Assembly: GCA_046348835.1 (NCBI GenBank)
Contig: JAXMDM010000002.1
Span: 434,001 to 498,000 of the forward strand
Direction of reading: 5' to 3'
Length of the DNA stretch: 64,000 bases
Origin: Defluviicoccus sp046348835
GTDB lineage: Bacteria > Pseudomonadota > Alphaproteobacteria > Rhodospirillales > Defluviicoccaceae
Below are positions 8,340-17,757 of this stretch, piece after piece. Each line of letters starts with the position of its first letter. The first letter of the stretch is position 1. A model generated the notes under the pieces. The model searched no databases and had not been told where the DNA came from. It worked only from the letters and a program-made list of their open reading frames with translations. The position numbers and the translations under genes were made by a program.

Positions 8340-10940
8340 ATGAAAGCTGTCCTGACTGCGGTTATGGCCGCAGCCGCTCTCCATGCAACCATTTGGTACG
8401 CCGCGCACGAGACGACCACGCCGGCCGACGTCCACGGGTCGATCGACTACATGTCGTACAGCCCCTACGTCGGCGGCCATGATCCAAAGGATCAACGGGT
8501 GGTTCCGCTCGAGCAGATCGAGCGCGACATGAAGGTCGTCAGCGAAGTCGCCAGCGGCGTTCGCACCTACTCGGTCGTCGACGGGGTCGATCAGGTTCCG
8601 GCCGCCGCCGACAAGGTTGGACTGAACGTCATTCTGGGCGCCTGGGTGGGCGATACGCCGGAACGCGACCAGGCGGAGATCGAGACGGCGGTCCAATTGG
8701 CCAGGCAGCACCGCAACGTCAAGGCGGTGTTGGTCGGCAACGAGGTCCTGTTCCGCGACGAACGAAGCGTCGATGAACTGATCAGCCAGATCCGTGAGGT
8801 CAAGCGGCAGGTGCGGGTGCCGGTGTCTACCGGCGAAATCTGGCAGCTTTGGCTGGAAAATCCGAAGCTGGTCAACGCCGTCGACTTCATCACCGCCCAC
8901 TTCCTGCCCTACTGGGACGGCGTCCCGGCCGAAGGGGCGCAGGACTACGTCTTTGAAAAGCTGGAACTCCTTCGCAAGGCGTATCCCGGCAAGCGGATCG
9001 TCGTCGGCGAATTCGGTTGGCCGAGCAAGGGCTACAACCGCTTTGGCGCCGTTCCCGACCCGCTGGTGCAGGCCAAGGTCCTGCGCGACTTCATCGCCGA
9101 GGCGAAGCGCCGCGGCATCGAGTACAACATCGTCGAAGCCTTCGACCAGGAGTGGAAGACCAACGAAGGCAGCGTCGGCGCCTACTGGGGCATGTTCAAC
9201 GCCGACCGGCAGCTCAAATTCCCGCTGACCGGGTCGGTCGAGAACAACGACATCCAGTGGAAGGCGGCGCTGGCCATCGCCATCGGTGCGCTCTTGACCG
9301 TGCTCGGACTCGCCGGCCGTCGTCCCCGCTTCGGTCAGGCATTGGTGTTCGCCCTTGCCGCCAACGGCATCGCGGCCAGCGTCGCCCTTGCCCTCGTCTA
9401 TCCGGTGGAGAACTACCTCAACATCGGTATCGCCGTGATGTGGGTGGTCGGCGTGGTCACCATCATTCCGCTGACCGTGCTGACGCTGGCCAAGGTCTAC
9501 GAGATCTGCGAGGTGCTCCTCGGTCGGCGGCCGAAACGGCTGATCCACGTCGATCCGTCGGCGCCGGCGCGCAGCTCCTATCCCAAGGTCTCGATCCAGA
9601 TCCCGGCCTATCGCGAACCGCCGGAGATGCTGATCCAGACGCTCGACAGCATCGCCGCCCTCGACTACCCCAACTTCGAGGCGATCGTCATCATCAACAA
9701 CACGCCGGAAGCCCGCTTCTCGGCGTCGGTGAAGGCGCGCTGCGAGGAACTGGGCGAACGCTTCAAGTTCCTTGACATCACCTGCACCGGTTTCAAGGCC
9801 GGCGCCCTCAATGCAGCCATGCAGCACACGGCGCCGGATGCCGAGTATCTGGCGGTGCTGGATGCCGACTACGTGGTGGAGCCCAATTGGCTGAAGGACC
9901 TGATCCCAGCCTTCGACGATCCTAACGTCGCCTTGGTCCAGGCGCCGCAGGATCACCGCGACGGTGACGAGTCGCTGCTGAAGCGGATGATGAACAGCGA
10001 GTACGCGGGCTTCTTCGACATCGGCATGGTCCAGCGCAACGAGGACGATGCGATCATCCAGCACGGAACCATGTGCATCGTCCGGCGGTCCGCCTTTGAC
10101 GCCATCGGCGGCTGGGGCACCGACACCATCGTCGAAGATACCGACCTTGGGCTGCGCCTCTATCAGGCCGGCTACCAGGCCCTTTACACCAATACCCGTT
10201 ACGGCCGGGGGCTGCTGCCCGACACCTACCGCGCCTTCAAGACGCAGCGGTTCCGCTGGGCCTACGGTGCGATGCAGCTTATCCGCAAGCACGGCGTGCA
10301 CATGCTCACCGGCTCGCGGACGCTGAAACCGGCGCAGAAGTTCCACTTCATCGTCGGCTGGACATTATGGCTGGCCGATGCGGTGGGAGCCCTGGCGGCG
10401 GTGCTCAATCTGCTCTGGGTGCCGGTGATCCTCCTCGTCGGCATGGTCATCCCGACGATGCCGTTCACGGTGCCGATCATCGCTGCCTTCGTCGTCAACA
10501 TCCTTCACTGCACCCTGCTCTACGGCAGGCGGGTGAACGGCTCGTGGCGACATATTCCGGGTGCGGCCATCGCGGCGATGAGCCTGCAGTGGACCGTTGC
10601 CCGCGCCGTCGCCGTCGGTCTGCTGAAGGATCGGCTGCCGTTCTTCCGCACCGAGAAGGGGGGTAACGCCGCCAAGGGGAAGAGGGATAATCCGGCCTTC
10701 TGGGAAACCCTGCTCGGCGTCGCCCTCGCCCTCTCCGCCGCCGCGCTCATCTATTTCAACGCGACGAACGTGACCGAGATGACCATCTTCGCCACGACCC
10801 TGGCAATCCAGAGCGTTCCGTTCCTCGCTGCGGCGCTGATGGTGATGATCGAACGATACCAGGACCGCCTGGGCAGCTTCGGCAAGCGTGTCGAGGCAAT
10901 GGTACCGGTGCCATTCGGAGTTCGCTCCGACGCCTCATAG
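8340..10940 (+). CDS. GH17-GT2 fusion: membrane beta-1,3-glucan synthase, NdvB-like
   Basis: The product is an inner-membrane processive glycosyltransferase joined to a periplasmic glucanase/transglycosylase domain, as in the NdvB-type proteins that make periplasmic or cyclic beta-glucans. Order: an N-terminal membrane anchor, a GH17 domain (about residues 30-290) with acid/base Glu in VGNEVLFR and nucleophile Glu in VVGEFGWPS, two or three membrane helices (about 300-400), then a GT2 domain. The GT2 domain shows VSIQIPAYREP, the LDADYV metal-binding motif, VEDTDLGLRL and the processive signature QRFRW. Four or more C-terminal helices follow. At ~866 residues it matches the pseudomonad NdvB length. 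The start may instead be GTG at 8328; neither has a strong ribosome site. Confidence 0.88.
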   Translation: MKAVLTAVMAAAALHATIWYAAHETTTPADVHGSIDYMSYSPYVGGHDPKDQRVVPLEQIERDMKVVSEVASGVRTYSVVDGVDQVPAAADKVGLNVILGAWVGDTPERDQAEIETAVQLARQHRNVKAVLVGNEVLFRDERSVDELISQIREVKRQVRVPVSTGEIWQLWLENPKLVNAVDFITAHFLPYWDGVPAEGAQDYVFEKLELLRKAYPGKRIVVGEFGWPSKGYNRFGAVPDPLVQAKVLRDFIAEAKRRGIEYNIVEAFDQEWKTNEGSVGAYWGMFNADRQLKFPLTGSVENNDIQWKAALAIAIGALLTVLGLAGRRPRFGQALVFALAANGIAASVALALVYPVENYLNIGIAVMWVVGVVTIIPLTVLTLAKVYEICEVLLGRRPKRLIHVDPSAPARSSYPKVSIQIPAYREPPEMLIQTLDSIAALDYPNFEAIVIINNTPEARFSASVKARCEELGERFKFLDITCTGFKAGALNAAMQHTAPDAEYLAVLDADYVVEPNWLKDLIPAFDDPNVALVQAPQDHRDGDESLLKRMMNSEYAGFFDIGMVQRNEDDAIIQHGTMCIVRRSAFDAIGGWGTDTIVEDTDLGLRLYQAGYQALYTNTRYGRGLLPDTYRAFKTQRFRWAYGAMQLIRKHGVHMLTGSRTLKPAQKFHFIVGWTLWLADAVGALAAVLNLLWVPVILLVGMVIPTMPFTVPIIAAFVVNILHCTLLYGRRVNGSWRHIPGAAIAAMSLQWTVARAVAVGLLKDRLPFFRTEKGGNAAKGKRDNPAFWETLLGVALALSAAALIYFNATNVTEMTIFATTLAIQSVPFLAAALMVMIERYQDRLGSFGKRVEAMVPVPFGVRSDAS

Positions 10941-11003
10941 TCCTGGTCGCGGAGGCCGTTCCAACCCCCCCATCATGGAACGGCCTGCCCCACCGCACCA
11001 GGA

Positions 11004-11050
11004 CGCCGGGCCGCGTCATACCCCCCGACGCGGCCCGGCGCTCGTTTTCT
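11004..11050 (+). terminator. Rho-independent terminator after the GH17-GT2 gene
   Basis: A perfect 14-base-pair stem (11004-11017 with 11027-11040) closes a nine-base loop and is followed by a T-rich tract at 11045-11048. It lies 63 bases past the synthase stop and ends transcription before the antiporter gene. Confidence 0.85.
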
Positions 11051-11117
11051 CCCCCCGGTTTCCCCGGCTTCTTCATGGCGCGCTTATGACCACAGGACGA
11101 CCGCTGGGGAGGGTCGG

Positions 11118-12077
11118 GTGATCTACCTGGAGCTTCTGGCAGGTCTGATTCTTCTGGTCGTCGGTGCGGAAGCCCTCGTTCGCGGATCGGTCCGCGTCGC
11201 CCGTCATCTTGGCGTTTCGCCGCTGATGATCGGGCTGACCCTGGTCGGCTTCGGTACCTCCAGCCCGGAACTGGTGGCGAGCATCACCGCGGCGCTCCGG
11301 GACTCGCCCGGGATCGCCGTCGGCAACGTCGTCGGTTCCAATATCTGCAATATCCTCCTCATCCTCGGCGTCTCGGCGGTAATCTCGCCGATTGTCGTCG
11401 CCCGCAAGGCGTTTGCGCGCGACGGTTCGGTGCTGCTCGCCGCCAGCTTGGCGGTGCTGGCGATCTCGCTCTACGGCTACCTGCCGCGCCTCGTCGGTGC
11501 CGTCTTCGTCGCCGCCCTCATCGCCTACCTGGCCTACTGCTACAAGGCGGAGCGACAGAGCGGATCGGAGGAGTCCCACGCCCACGACGGGGAGGCGGTC
11601 GCGGCCCCGGCGGGGGGCGGCGGCGCCCCCATGGCGATCGGTCTTGCCGCATCGGCGCTCGGCCTGACCCTGCTGATCGGCGGCGCCTATCTCTTGGTCG
11701 AGGGAGCGCTCGCCCTCGCCCGTGGCTATGGTGTTTCCGAAACACTCCTTGGATTGACCGTAGTTGCCGTCGGGACTTCCCTGCCGGAACTCGCCACCTC
11801 GGCGCTGGCCGCCTGGCGCGGTCAATCGGACGTGGCGTTCGGCAACGTCGTCGGCTCCTGCATCTTCAACGGGCTCGGGATTCTGGGTGTCACCGCATTG
11901 ATCCGGCCGATCCCGGTTCCGACCGAGATCGCGTCCGTGGACATCTGGGTGATGATGGCGAGTTCGCTGGTTCTCGTCGTCTTCAGCTTCACCGGGCGGC
12001 GGCTGTCCCGCGGCGAGGGGGCGGCGATGCTCGGTCTCTACGGGGGCTACCTCGGTCTTCTGGCTTTCCTCGGGTGA
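11118..12077 (+). CDS. Calcium/sodium antiporter, CaCA family (YrbG-like)
   Basis: The product is an inner-membrane cation/Ca exchanger with an inverted pair of homologous halves, predicted to export Ca2+ in exchange for Na+ or H+. Both alpha repeats are visible: GLTLVGFGTSSPELVASI with GNVVGSNICNILLILG in the first half, and GLTVVAVGTSLPELATSA with GNVVGSCIFNGLGILG in the second. The ion-coordinating Glu sits in each PEL motif. About ten hydrophobic helices and 319 residues fit the family. The loop between halves carries a His/Asp/Glu-rich stretch. The start is GTG at 11118, preceded by a GGGGAGGG ribosome site. It is convergent with the FAD oxidase gene, 13 bases apart. Confidence 0.9.
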   Translation: MIYLELLAGLILLVVGAEALVRGSVRVARHLGVSPLMIGLTLVGFGTSSPELVASITAALRDSPGIAVGNVVGSNICNILLILGVSAVISPIVVARKAFARDGSVLLAASLAVLAISLYGYLPRLVGAVFVAALIAYLAYCYKAERQSGSEESHAHDGEAVAAPAGGGGAPMAIGLAASALGLTLLIGGAYLLVEGALALARGYGVSETLLGLTVVAVGTSLPELATSALAAWRGQSDVAFGNVVGSCIFNGLGILGVTALIRPIPVPTEIASVDIWVMMASSLVLVVFSFTGRRLSRGEGAAMLGLYGGYLGLLAFLG

Positions 12078-12090
12078 GCGCCGCCGTGCG

Positions 12091-13551
12091 TCAGTCGGGG
12101 TCGACCACCTTGCCGGGATTGAGGATGTCGAGCGGATCCAGGATCCGCTTCAGCGCTCGCATCACCGACAGCTCGACCTCCGATTTGTAGCGACGGAGGG
12201 CGCGGCGCTTGAGGCGGCCGATGCCGTGTTCGGCCGAGAAGCTGCCGCCCAGCTCCCAGGCAATGTCGGAGACGAGGTGCTCCATCTCGTCCCACAGGGC
12301 GAGATACGCCGCGGGATCCATGCCGACCGGCTGGCTCAGGTTGAAATGGACGTTGCCGTCGCCGATGTGGCCGAAGGGGACGGGCCGGATCCCCGGCAGC
12401 GCCGCCGCACAGGCCGCCGTCGCCCGGGCGATGAACGCGGCGACCCGCGACACCGGCACGGAGACGTCGTTCTTGATGCTGGCCCCCTCCGGCTTCTGCG
12501 CTTCCGGGATCGTTTCCCGTAACCTCCACAAGGCGTCCGCCTGCGCCGTCGTCATCGCGATCGTCGCATCGGCGACGATGCCGGCCTCCAGCGCCTGGGC
12601 GAGGACCTCTTCCACCGCCGCCCGTAGGGGCTCCCCGGGGCGCGGGCTGGTCAGGCTCATCAGGACGTAGAACGGGTAGGGCGAGCGAAATGGATCGACG
12701 GTGCCCGACACATGCCGGAGGCAGAAATCGACGGCGATGCGGGGGATCAGCTCAAAGGCGGAGAGCGAGTCGCCGAGGCCGGCACCGACGCGATGGAACA
12801 GCTCGACCGCGGCCTCCGGGTCCTTGACGCCGGCGAGGACCGTCTCGGTCACCCGCGGCCGCGGGAACAGCTTGAGGACGGCGGCGGTGATGATGCCGAG
12901 CGTTCCCTCGGCGCCGAGGAAGAGCTGTTTCAGGTCGTAGCCGGTATTGTCCTTCCGCAGCCCCCTCAGGCCGTCCCAGACCCGGCCGTCGGCGAGTACG
13001 ACCTCCAGCCCCAGCACCAGGTCCCGGGCGTTGCCATAACGAAGCACGGCGACGCCGCCGGCGTTGGTGGCGAGGTTGCCGCCGATGTGGCAGCTCCCCT
13101 CGGCGGCCAAGCTCAGCGGAAACAGGGCGTCGGCGGCTTCGGCGGCCGCCTGCACGTCGGCGAGGATGACCCCGGCTTCCACGGTGATGGTCCGATTGAG
13201 GGCGTCGACCGCCCGAACCCGGTTGAGGCGGCCGGTCCATAGCACGATGCCGCCGGCGGGGGCGCCGCCGCCCACCAGGCCGGTATTTCCGCCCTGGATC
13301 GAGATGGGGATGCGATGGTGGGCGCAAACCCGGACCACGGCGGCCACCTCGGCGGTGGTCGCCGGGCGGACGACGCCGGCGCAGCGGCCGCGATAACGCT
13401 TGCGCTCATCGATGAGAAACGGGGCAAGGCGGCTCGCGTCTTCGATCCAGCCCGCCGCACCGACGATCCCGATCAGCGCCTCGCGCACCTCCGCGGCGAG
13501 CGGGATATCGCGCTCAGGCCCCAACTGGATGACGGCCGCATCGCTGCTCAT
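12091..13551 (-). CDS. FAD-linked 2-hydroxyacid dehydrogenase (GlcD / D-2-hydroxyglutarate dehydrogenase type)
   Basis: The product is a flavoprotein of the VAO/PCMH family that oxidises D-2-hydroxyacids (glycolate, D-lactate or D-2-hydroxyglutarate) and passes electrons to a quinone, cytochrome or ETF. The PCMH FAD-binding domain is at about residues 50-235 (ISIQGGNTGLVGGGAP; GGNLATNAGGVAVLRYGN; FLGAEGTLGIITAAVLKL). The FAD-oxidase C domain carries the metal/substrate motifs PFGHIGDGNVHFN and SAEHGIGRLK. At 486 residues it is full length. Substrate is not readable from sequence, and no glcE/glcF partners are adjacent, which favours a stand-alone dehydrogenase. Its ATG overlaps the sua5 stop (ATGA), making it the last gene of the amrB-to-here operon. 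Confidence 0.88.
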   Translation of the reverse strand: MSSDAAVIQLGPERDIPLAAEVREALIGIVGAAGWIEDASRLAPFLIDERKRYRGRCAGVVRPATTAEVAAVVRVCAHHRIPISIQGGNTGLVGGGAPAGGIVLWTGRLNRVRAVDALNRTITVEAGVILADVQAAAEAADALFPLSLAAEGSCHIGGNLATNAGGVAVLRYGNARDLVLGLEVVLADGRVWDGLRGLRKDNTGYDLKQLFLGAEGTLGIITAAVLKLFPRPRVTETVLAGVKDPEAAVELFHRVGAGLGDSLSAFELIPRIAVDFCLRHVSGTVDPFRSPYPFYVLMSLTSPRPGEPLRAAVEEVLAQALEAGIVADATIAMTTAQADALWRLRETIPEAQKPEGASIKNDVSVPVSRVAAFIARATAACAAALPGIRPVPFGHIGDGNVHFNLSQPVGMDPAAYLALWDEMEHLVSDIAWELGGSFSAEHGIGRLKRRALRRYKSEVELSVMRALKRILDPLDILNPGKVVDPD

Positions 13552-14576
13552 GGACTACAGGTAAGCGGGCGGCCATGACGGGACAACGCGGTGGCGTCGT
13601 CGGCGTCGTCCTGACCGGCCGGCGGCTGATCGTCGCGGGTGGCGGCCCGGCGCAGGCGATCGTTGATGGCGCGACCGAGACCGACGTCGGGAATGGGGGC
13701 GACGGCAATGGTCCCGACGCCCGTCCGGTCCAGCGCCCTAAGCATCTGGAACAGGTTGGCCGCTGCTTCCTCCAGATTGCCTGCCCGGCTGAGGCTCAGC
13801 GCCGCGCCGGCGCCGACATCGCCAAAACCGAGGAGGACTTCTCCCGGCGCGGCGTCTCGGGCATCGAGGCGGAGCGGCCGCGTCGGGGCGTAATGACGGG
13901 CGAGCATGCCGGGCGCGCGGGGAGCGCCGGGGGTGGGCGACGCCAGCGGACCGATCACCGCTTCGATCGCCTCAATGGCGAGGCCACCCGGACGGAGGAG
14001 GAAGGGCGTTGCCTCGCTGAGGTCGACGACGGTGGATTCGACGCCGACCCGGCAGGGGCCGCCGTCGAGAACCATCGCCACCTTGTCTCCCAACTCGGCA
14101 ACCACGTGGCGGGCGAGGGTCGGGCTGACCCTTCCGGACGGATTGGCCGACGGGGCGGCGATCGGCCGGCCGGCGGCACGGATCAACGCCAGCGCCAGGG
14201 GATGCGCCGGTACCCTGAGCGCGACGGTGGCGAGGCCAGCGCTGACCAGGGGCGCCAGGGGCGCCCGCTCGCGCCGGCGGAGGACGAGGGTCAGCGGCCC
14301 CGGCCAGAACCGCCGTGCCAGCGTCTCGGCTCGGGCATCGAGCCAGGCGAGCCGATCCGCCGCACCGACGTCGTCGACGTGGACAATCAGCGGGTTGAAC
14401 TGGGGCCGGTTCTTGGCGGCAAAGATGGCGGCAACGGCAAGATCGTTGCCGGCGTCCCCGCCCAGCCCGTAAACCGTCTCGGTCGGGAAGGCGACGAGCC
14501 GACCGGCCCCAATCAGCGCGCCCGCTTCGGCGACCGCTTCCGCCGTCGGCGGGCGAAGGATGCGGTCGCCGGTCAA
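13548..14576 (-). CDS. tsaC: Threonylcarbamoyl-AMP synthase, long Sua5/TsaC form
   Basis: The product makes L-threonylcarbamoyl-AMP from threonine, bicarbonate and ATP, the first step toward the t6A37 modification of ANN-decoding tRNAs. It is the long form with a C-terminal Sua5 domain: TsaC core at about residues 5-200 (AFPTETVYGLGGDA, KNRPQFNPLIVH, APSANPSGRVSPT), and the linker/C-domain from LASPTPGAPRAPGMLARHYAP to the end. Starting at the TTG at 14576, which overlaps the cysQ stop (TTGA), gives 342 residues, as expected for this form. Upstream in-frame sequence is antisense to cysQ and has no conserved character. Its stop overlaps the downstream FAD dehydrogenase ATG. Confidence 0.9.
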   Translation of the reverse strand: MTGDRILRPPTAEAVAEAGALIGAGRLVAFPTETVYGLGGDAGNDLAVAAIFAAKNRPQFNPLIVHVDDVGAADRLAWLDARAETLARRFWPGPLTLVLRRRERAPLAPLVSAGLATVALRVPAHPLALALIRAAGRPIAAPSANPSGRVSPTLARHVVAELGDKVAMVLDGGPCRVGVESTVVDLSEATPFLLRPGGLAIEAIEAVIGPLASPTPGAPRAPGMLARHYAPTRPLRLDARDAAPGEVLLGFGDVGAGAALSLSRAGNLEEAAANLFQMLRALDRTGVGTIAVAPIPDVGLGRAINDRLRRAATRDDQPPAGQDDADDATALSRHGRPLTCSP

Positions 14577-15352
14577 CTGGCGGCAGCGGCGCCGCGGACG
14601 ACGAAGTACGGGTTCTCGAAGCCGGGCTTGCCGTAGGTCAGGGGAGCGCCGTCGAGGCGGGTGACCGAGCCGCCGGCAAAACGCACCACCGCATGTCCGG
14701 CGGCGGTGTCCCACTCCATGGTGCGGCCGGTCCGCGGATAGAGATCGGCGCGTCCGATCGCCACCAGGCAGAACTTGATCGAGCTGCCGGAAGAGATCGC
14801 CTCGGCGATGTCGTATTGCGCGAGAAAGGCGTCGGTTTCGGGGTTACGGTGGTTGCGGCTGGCGACGGCGATCAGCCCCCGCGCCGGGACCGGCCGGCAG
14901 GCGATGGGCTGCTGGGTTCCACCTTCGCTCATGAAGGCGCCGTGCGGGCTCCCCCAGTAGGTGACCCCGGTGGCCGGCGCGTGCACCACACCCAAGATCG
15001 GTTCGCCGTCCTCGATCAGCGCGATGTTGACGGTGAACTCGCCGCGGCGGCCGATGAACTCCTTGGTGCCGTCGAGCGGATCCACCAGCCAGAACGGTCC
15101 CCCCGACAGGTCGGGCAGGCGGCCGGCCGCCGCCTCCTCCTCGGCCACGATCGGAAAGGTCGAGCCGAGTTCGTTTTTCAGCGCATCGATGATCAGCGTC
15201 TCGGCGCGGCGATCGGCCTCGGTGACCGGCGATTTGTCGTCCTTGTGCTCGACCGCGAACGGGGAGTTGTACACGTCGAGGATAGCTTCACCGGCACGTT
15301 CGGCGATGCGACGCACCGTATCCACATAGGCGGCATCGAAGGTAAAGGTCAC
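14573..15352 (-). CDS. cysQ: 3'(2'),5'-bisphosphate nucleotidase CysQ
   Basis: The product is a Mg-dependent, Li-sensitive phosphatase of the inositol monophosphatase fold that hydrolyses 3'-phosphoadenosine 5'-phosphate to AMP and so clears a by-product of sulfate assimilation and sulfotransfer. Metal-site motifs are visible: SPVTEADRRAE, VAEEEAAAG, WLVDPLDGTKEF and, near the C-terminus, EWDTAAGHAVV. Length (259) is typical. The start is GTG at 15352, backed by an AGGAGG ribosome site eight bases upstream. It lies 48 bases after the molybdopterin hydroxylase gene and overlaps sua5. No sulfate-assimilation genes are in the window, so its presence here looks housekeeping. Confidence 0.92.
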   Translation of the reverse strand: MTFTFDAAYVDTVRRIAERAGEAILDVYNSPFAVEHKDDKSPVTEADRRAETLIIDALKNELGSTFPIVAEEEAAAGRLPDLSGGPFWLVDPLDGTKEFIGRRGEFTVNIALIEDGEPILGVVHAPATGVTYWGSPHGAFMSEGGTQQPIACRPVPARGLIAVASRNHRNPETDAFLAQYDIAEAISSGSSIKFCLVAIGRADLYPRTGRTMEWDTAAGHAVVRFAGGSVTRLDGAPLTYGKPGFENPYFVVRGAAAAS

Positions 15353-15400
15353 GCGGCTTGCCTCCTGGCGCTCGTTGGAAAAGAGAGCACGGGCTCGGTC

Positions 15401-17731
15401 CTACCCGCGGCTGTCGTTCAAGGCGCGCCAAACTCGCTCAGGGGTGGCGGGCATGTCAATGTGCGTGACCCCTTGCGGGGTGAGCGCGTCGAGAATGGCG
15501 TTGATCACCGCGGGACAGGACGCGATCGCCCCGGCTTCCCCGGCGCCCTTGCTGCCGAGGGGATTGGTGCGGCATGGCACTTGCGTGAACGCCGGCTCGA
15601 TGGCCGGCACGTCGCTCGCCCGCGGCAGTGCGTAGTCGAGGAAGGACGCCGTCTCCAATTGGCCGGTTGCCCGGTCGTAGGCCGCCTCTTCCATCAGCGC
15701 CTGGCCGATCCCCTGGGCGACGCCGCCCTGGACCTGCCCCGCCACCAACAGCGGGTTGACGATCATCCCGAAGTCGTCGACCGGGGTGTAGCGAACGATG
15801 GTGACCGCGCCGGTGTCGGGATCGATCTCCACCTCGGCCACGTGGCAGCCGTAGGGGAAGGTGGATGCCTCGCAGGTGTAGGTACCGGTCGCGTCGAGGC
15901 CCGGCGCCTCGCCGTCCGGGACGTTCTCGGGCACACGGGCGGCGGCGGCCAGATCGAGCAGCGAGATCGGGCGATCGGCACCGGCGACCCGGAACATCCC
16001 GTCGGCGACCTCGATCGCCGCCTCCTCGGTCTGCAGCAGACGCGCGGCAAACCGCCGTCCGCGCGCCAGCACCGCATCGCAGGCGGCGTGGACGGCGGGA
16101 CCACCGACCGGAATCGAGCGCGAGCCGCTGGTTCCGTTGCCGGTCGGAATCAGATCGGTGTCGCCCTGCACGACGCGAACCACCTCGAAGGGCACGCCGA
16201 GCCGGGACGCAGCCAACTGCGCATACGCCGTCTCATGGCCCTGGCCGGTCGACTGGGTGCCGATGCGAACCTCGACGCCGCCCGTCAGGGGAAACAGCAC
16301 CAGGGCCTCCTCCGCCTCGAAGGCGCAGATTTCCACATAGGTGGAGAGGCCGATGCCGCGGAGCCGGCCGGCGATCCGGGACTCCTCCCGCCGGGCGGCA
16401 AAGCCGTCCCAGTCGGCGGCGGCCAGTGCCGCGTCCAGTGTCTCGGCGAAGCGGCCGTCGTCGTAAGTGGGTCCGCTCGCCGTCCTGTAGGGCATCGCCT
16501 CCGGCCGGATGAAGTTGCGGCGGCGGATGTCGTCGGGCGCGAGGCCGAGTACGCGCGCCGCCCGGTCCATCAGCCGTTCCAGGATATAGGCCGCCTCCGG
16601 CCGGCCGGCGCCGCGATAGGCGTCCACCGGCACGGTGTTGGTATAGATCCCGCGACAGGTGGCATGGATCGCCGGGATGGCGTAGGGGCCGGAGAGCATG
16701 CAGCCGGTCATCTGGCTCGGCACCGCCGGGCCGAAGGCATTCAGGTAAGCGCCCATGTTGGCGAGGGTATCGACACGCAGCGCCCGGCAGCGACCGTGGT
16801 CGTCGAACCCGGCAACGATGCGGTTGTGCTGATCGCGGCCGTGGGTATCGGCCGCGCAGGCCTCCGGTCGCTCGCCGACCCACTTCACCGGCCGGCCGAG
16901 ACGGCGCGCCGCCCACAGCACCAGGGCCTCTTCCGGGTAGTGGAAGATCTTGCTGCCGAAGCCGCCGCCCACGTCCGGGACGACGACGCGGATCGAGTCC
17001 GCCGGCACCTTCAGGGTCGCCTCGCTGAGCTGATCGCGAATGCCATGCGCCCCTTGGCTCGAGGTGTAGAGGGTGTAGCGGCCGGTCGTCGCATCGAACA
17101 GCCCCAGCGCCGCCCGCGGTTCCAACGGCGACGGGATCAGCCGGTTGTTGACCAGTTCGAGGCGGATGACATGGGAGGCACGCGCCAATTCTTCGGCGGC
17201 CGTGCCGGCGTCGCCGCGTTGCCAGAAGAACGCCACGTTCCACGGCGCGCCCTCCCAGATTGGCGAGACGTCATCGGTCATGGCGTCCTCGAAGCCGACC
17301 ACCGCCGGGAGCTCCCGGTAGGAGACGGCGATGCGATCGAGGGCGTCCAGCGCGGCGGCGCGTCCGGCCGCCACCACCATCGCCACCGGTTCGCCGATGA
17401 AACGGACCCGAGCCTTGGCGAGGAGCGGGCGGCCCGGCCGCGGCATCTGCTCTCCCCGTTCACCCTTGATTCGGATGGCGCACGGGATATCGCCCAACCC
17501 GTCGGCGGCGGCATCCGCAGCGGTGAAGATCCCGAGTACCCCCGCCACCGCAGCGGCCTCGGCGAGGTCGATGCGGACGATGTCGGCATGGGCGTGCGGC
17601 GAGCGCAGAAACACGGCCACCGCCTCGCCGGCGACGACGATGTCGCTGACGTAGCGCCCGGCGCCGGTGAGGAACCGATGGTCCTCTTGGCGCGGAACCG
17701 GTTGACCGGGGGCGAATGAGGCGGACGGCAT
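15401..17731 (-). CDS. Molybdopterin-binding large subunit of a xanthine dehydrogenase/CoxL-family hydroxylase, orphan
   Basis: The product is the catalytic Mo subunit of the xanthine oxidase family (776 residues), which hydroxylates purines, aldehydes or aromatic heterocycles with water as oxygen donor. Visible are the N-terminal PRQEDHRFLTGAGRYVSDI segment, the cofactor motif VGGGFGSKIFHYPEEALVLW, and the loop AYRGAGRPEAAY. That loop marks the type II/generic group rather than true CO dehydrogenase, which has AYRCSFR. The active-site Glu lies in GSKGAGEAGAI. The FAD and 2Fe-2S subunits it normally needs are absent: the neighbours are amrA (26 bases upstream) and cysQ. Partners may be encoded elsewhere. 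Substrate is unknown. Confidence 0.87.
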   Translation of the reverse strand: MPSASFAPGQPVPRQEDHRFLTGAGRYVSDIVVAGEAVAVFLRSPHAHADIVRIDLAEAAAVAGVLGIFTAADAAADGLGDIPCAIRIKGERGEQMPRPGRPLLAKARVRFIGEPVAMVVAAGRAAALDALDRIAVSYRELPAVVGFEDAMTDDVSPIWEGAPWNVAFFWQRGDAGTAAEELARASHVIRLELVNNRLIPSPLEPRAALGLFDATTGRYTLYTSSQGAHGIRDQLSEATLKVPADSIRVVVPDVGGGFGSKIFHYPEEALVLWAARRLGRPVKWVGERPEACAADTHGRDQHNRIVAGFDDHGRCRALRVDTLANMGAYLNAFGPAVPSQMTGCMLSGPYAIPAIHATCRGIYTNTVPVDAYRGAGRPEAAYILERLMDRAARVLGLAPDDIRRRNFIRPEAMPYRTASGPTYDDGRFAETLDAALAAADWDGFAARREESRIAGRLRGIGLSTYVEICAFEAEEALVLFPLTGGVEVRIGTQSTGQGHETAYAQLAASRLGVPFEVVRVVQGDTDLIPTGNGTSGSRSIPVGGPAVHAACDAVLARGRRFAARLLQTEEAAIEVADGMFRVAGADRPISLLDLAAAARVPENVPDGEAPGLDATGTYTCEASTFPYGCHVAEVEIDPDTGAVTIVRYTPVDDFGMIVNPLLVAGQVQGGVAQGIGQALMEEAAYDRATGQLETASFLDYALPRASDVPAIEPAFTQVPCRTNPLGSKGAGEAGAIASCPAVINAILDALTPQGVTHIDMPATPERVWRALNDSRG

Positions 17732-17757
17732 GGGCGGGCTCCGGCGGAAGGCGACGC

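Noticed and set aside
14693..17719. Very long plus-strand open frame opposite the Mo-hydroxylase and cysQ genes
   Set aside because: It is antisense to genes with clear conserved motifs, has an Arg/Gly/His-rich composition typical of GC-rich shadow frames and shows no domain.
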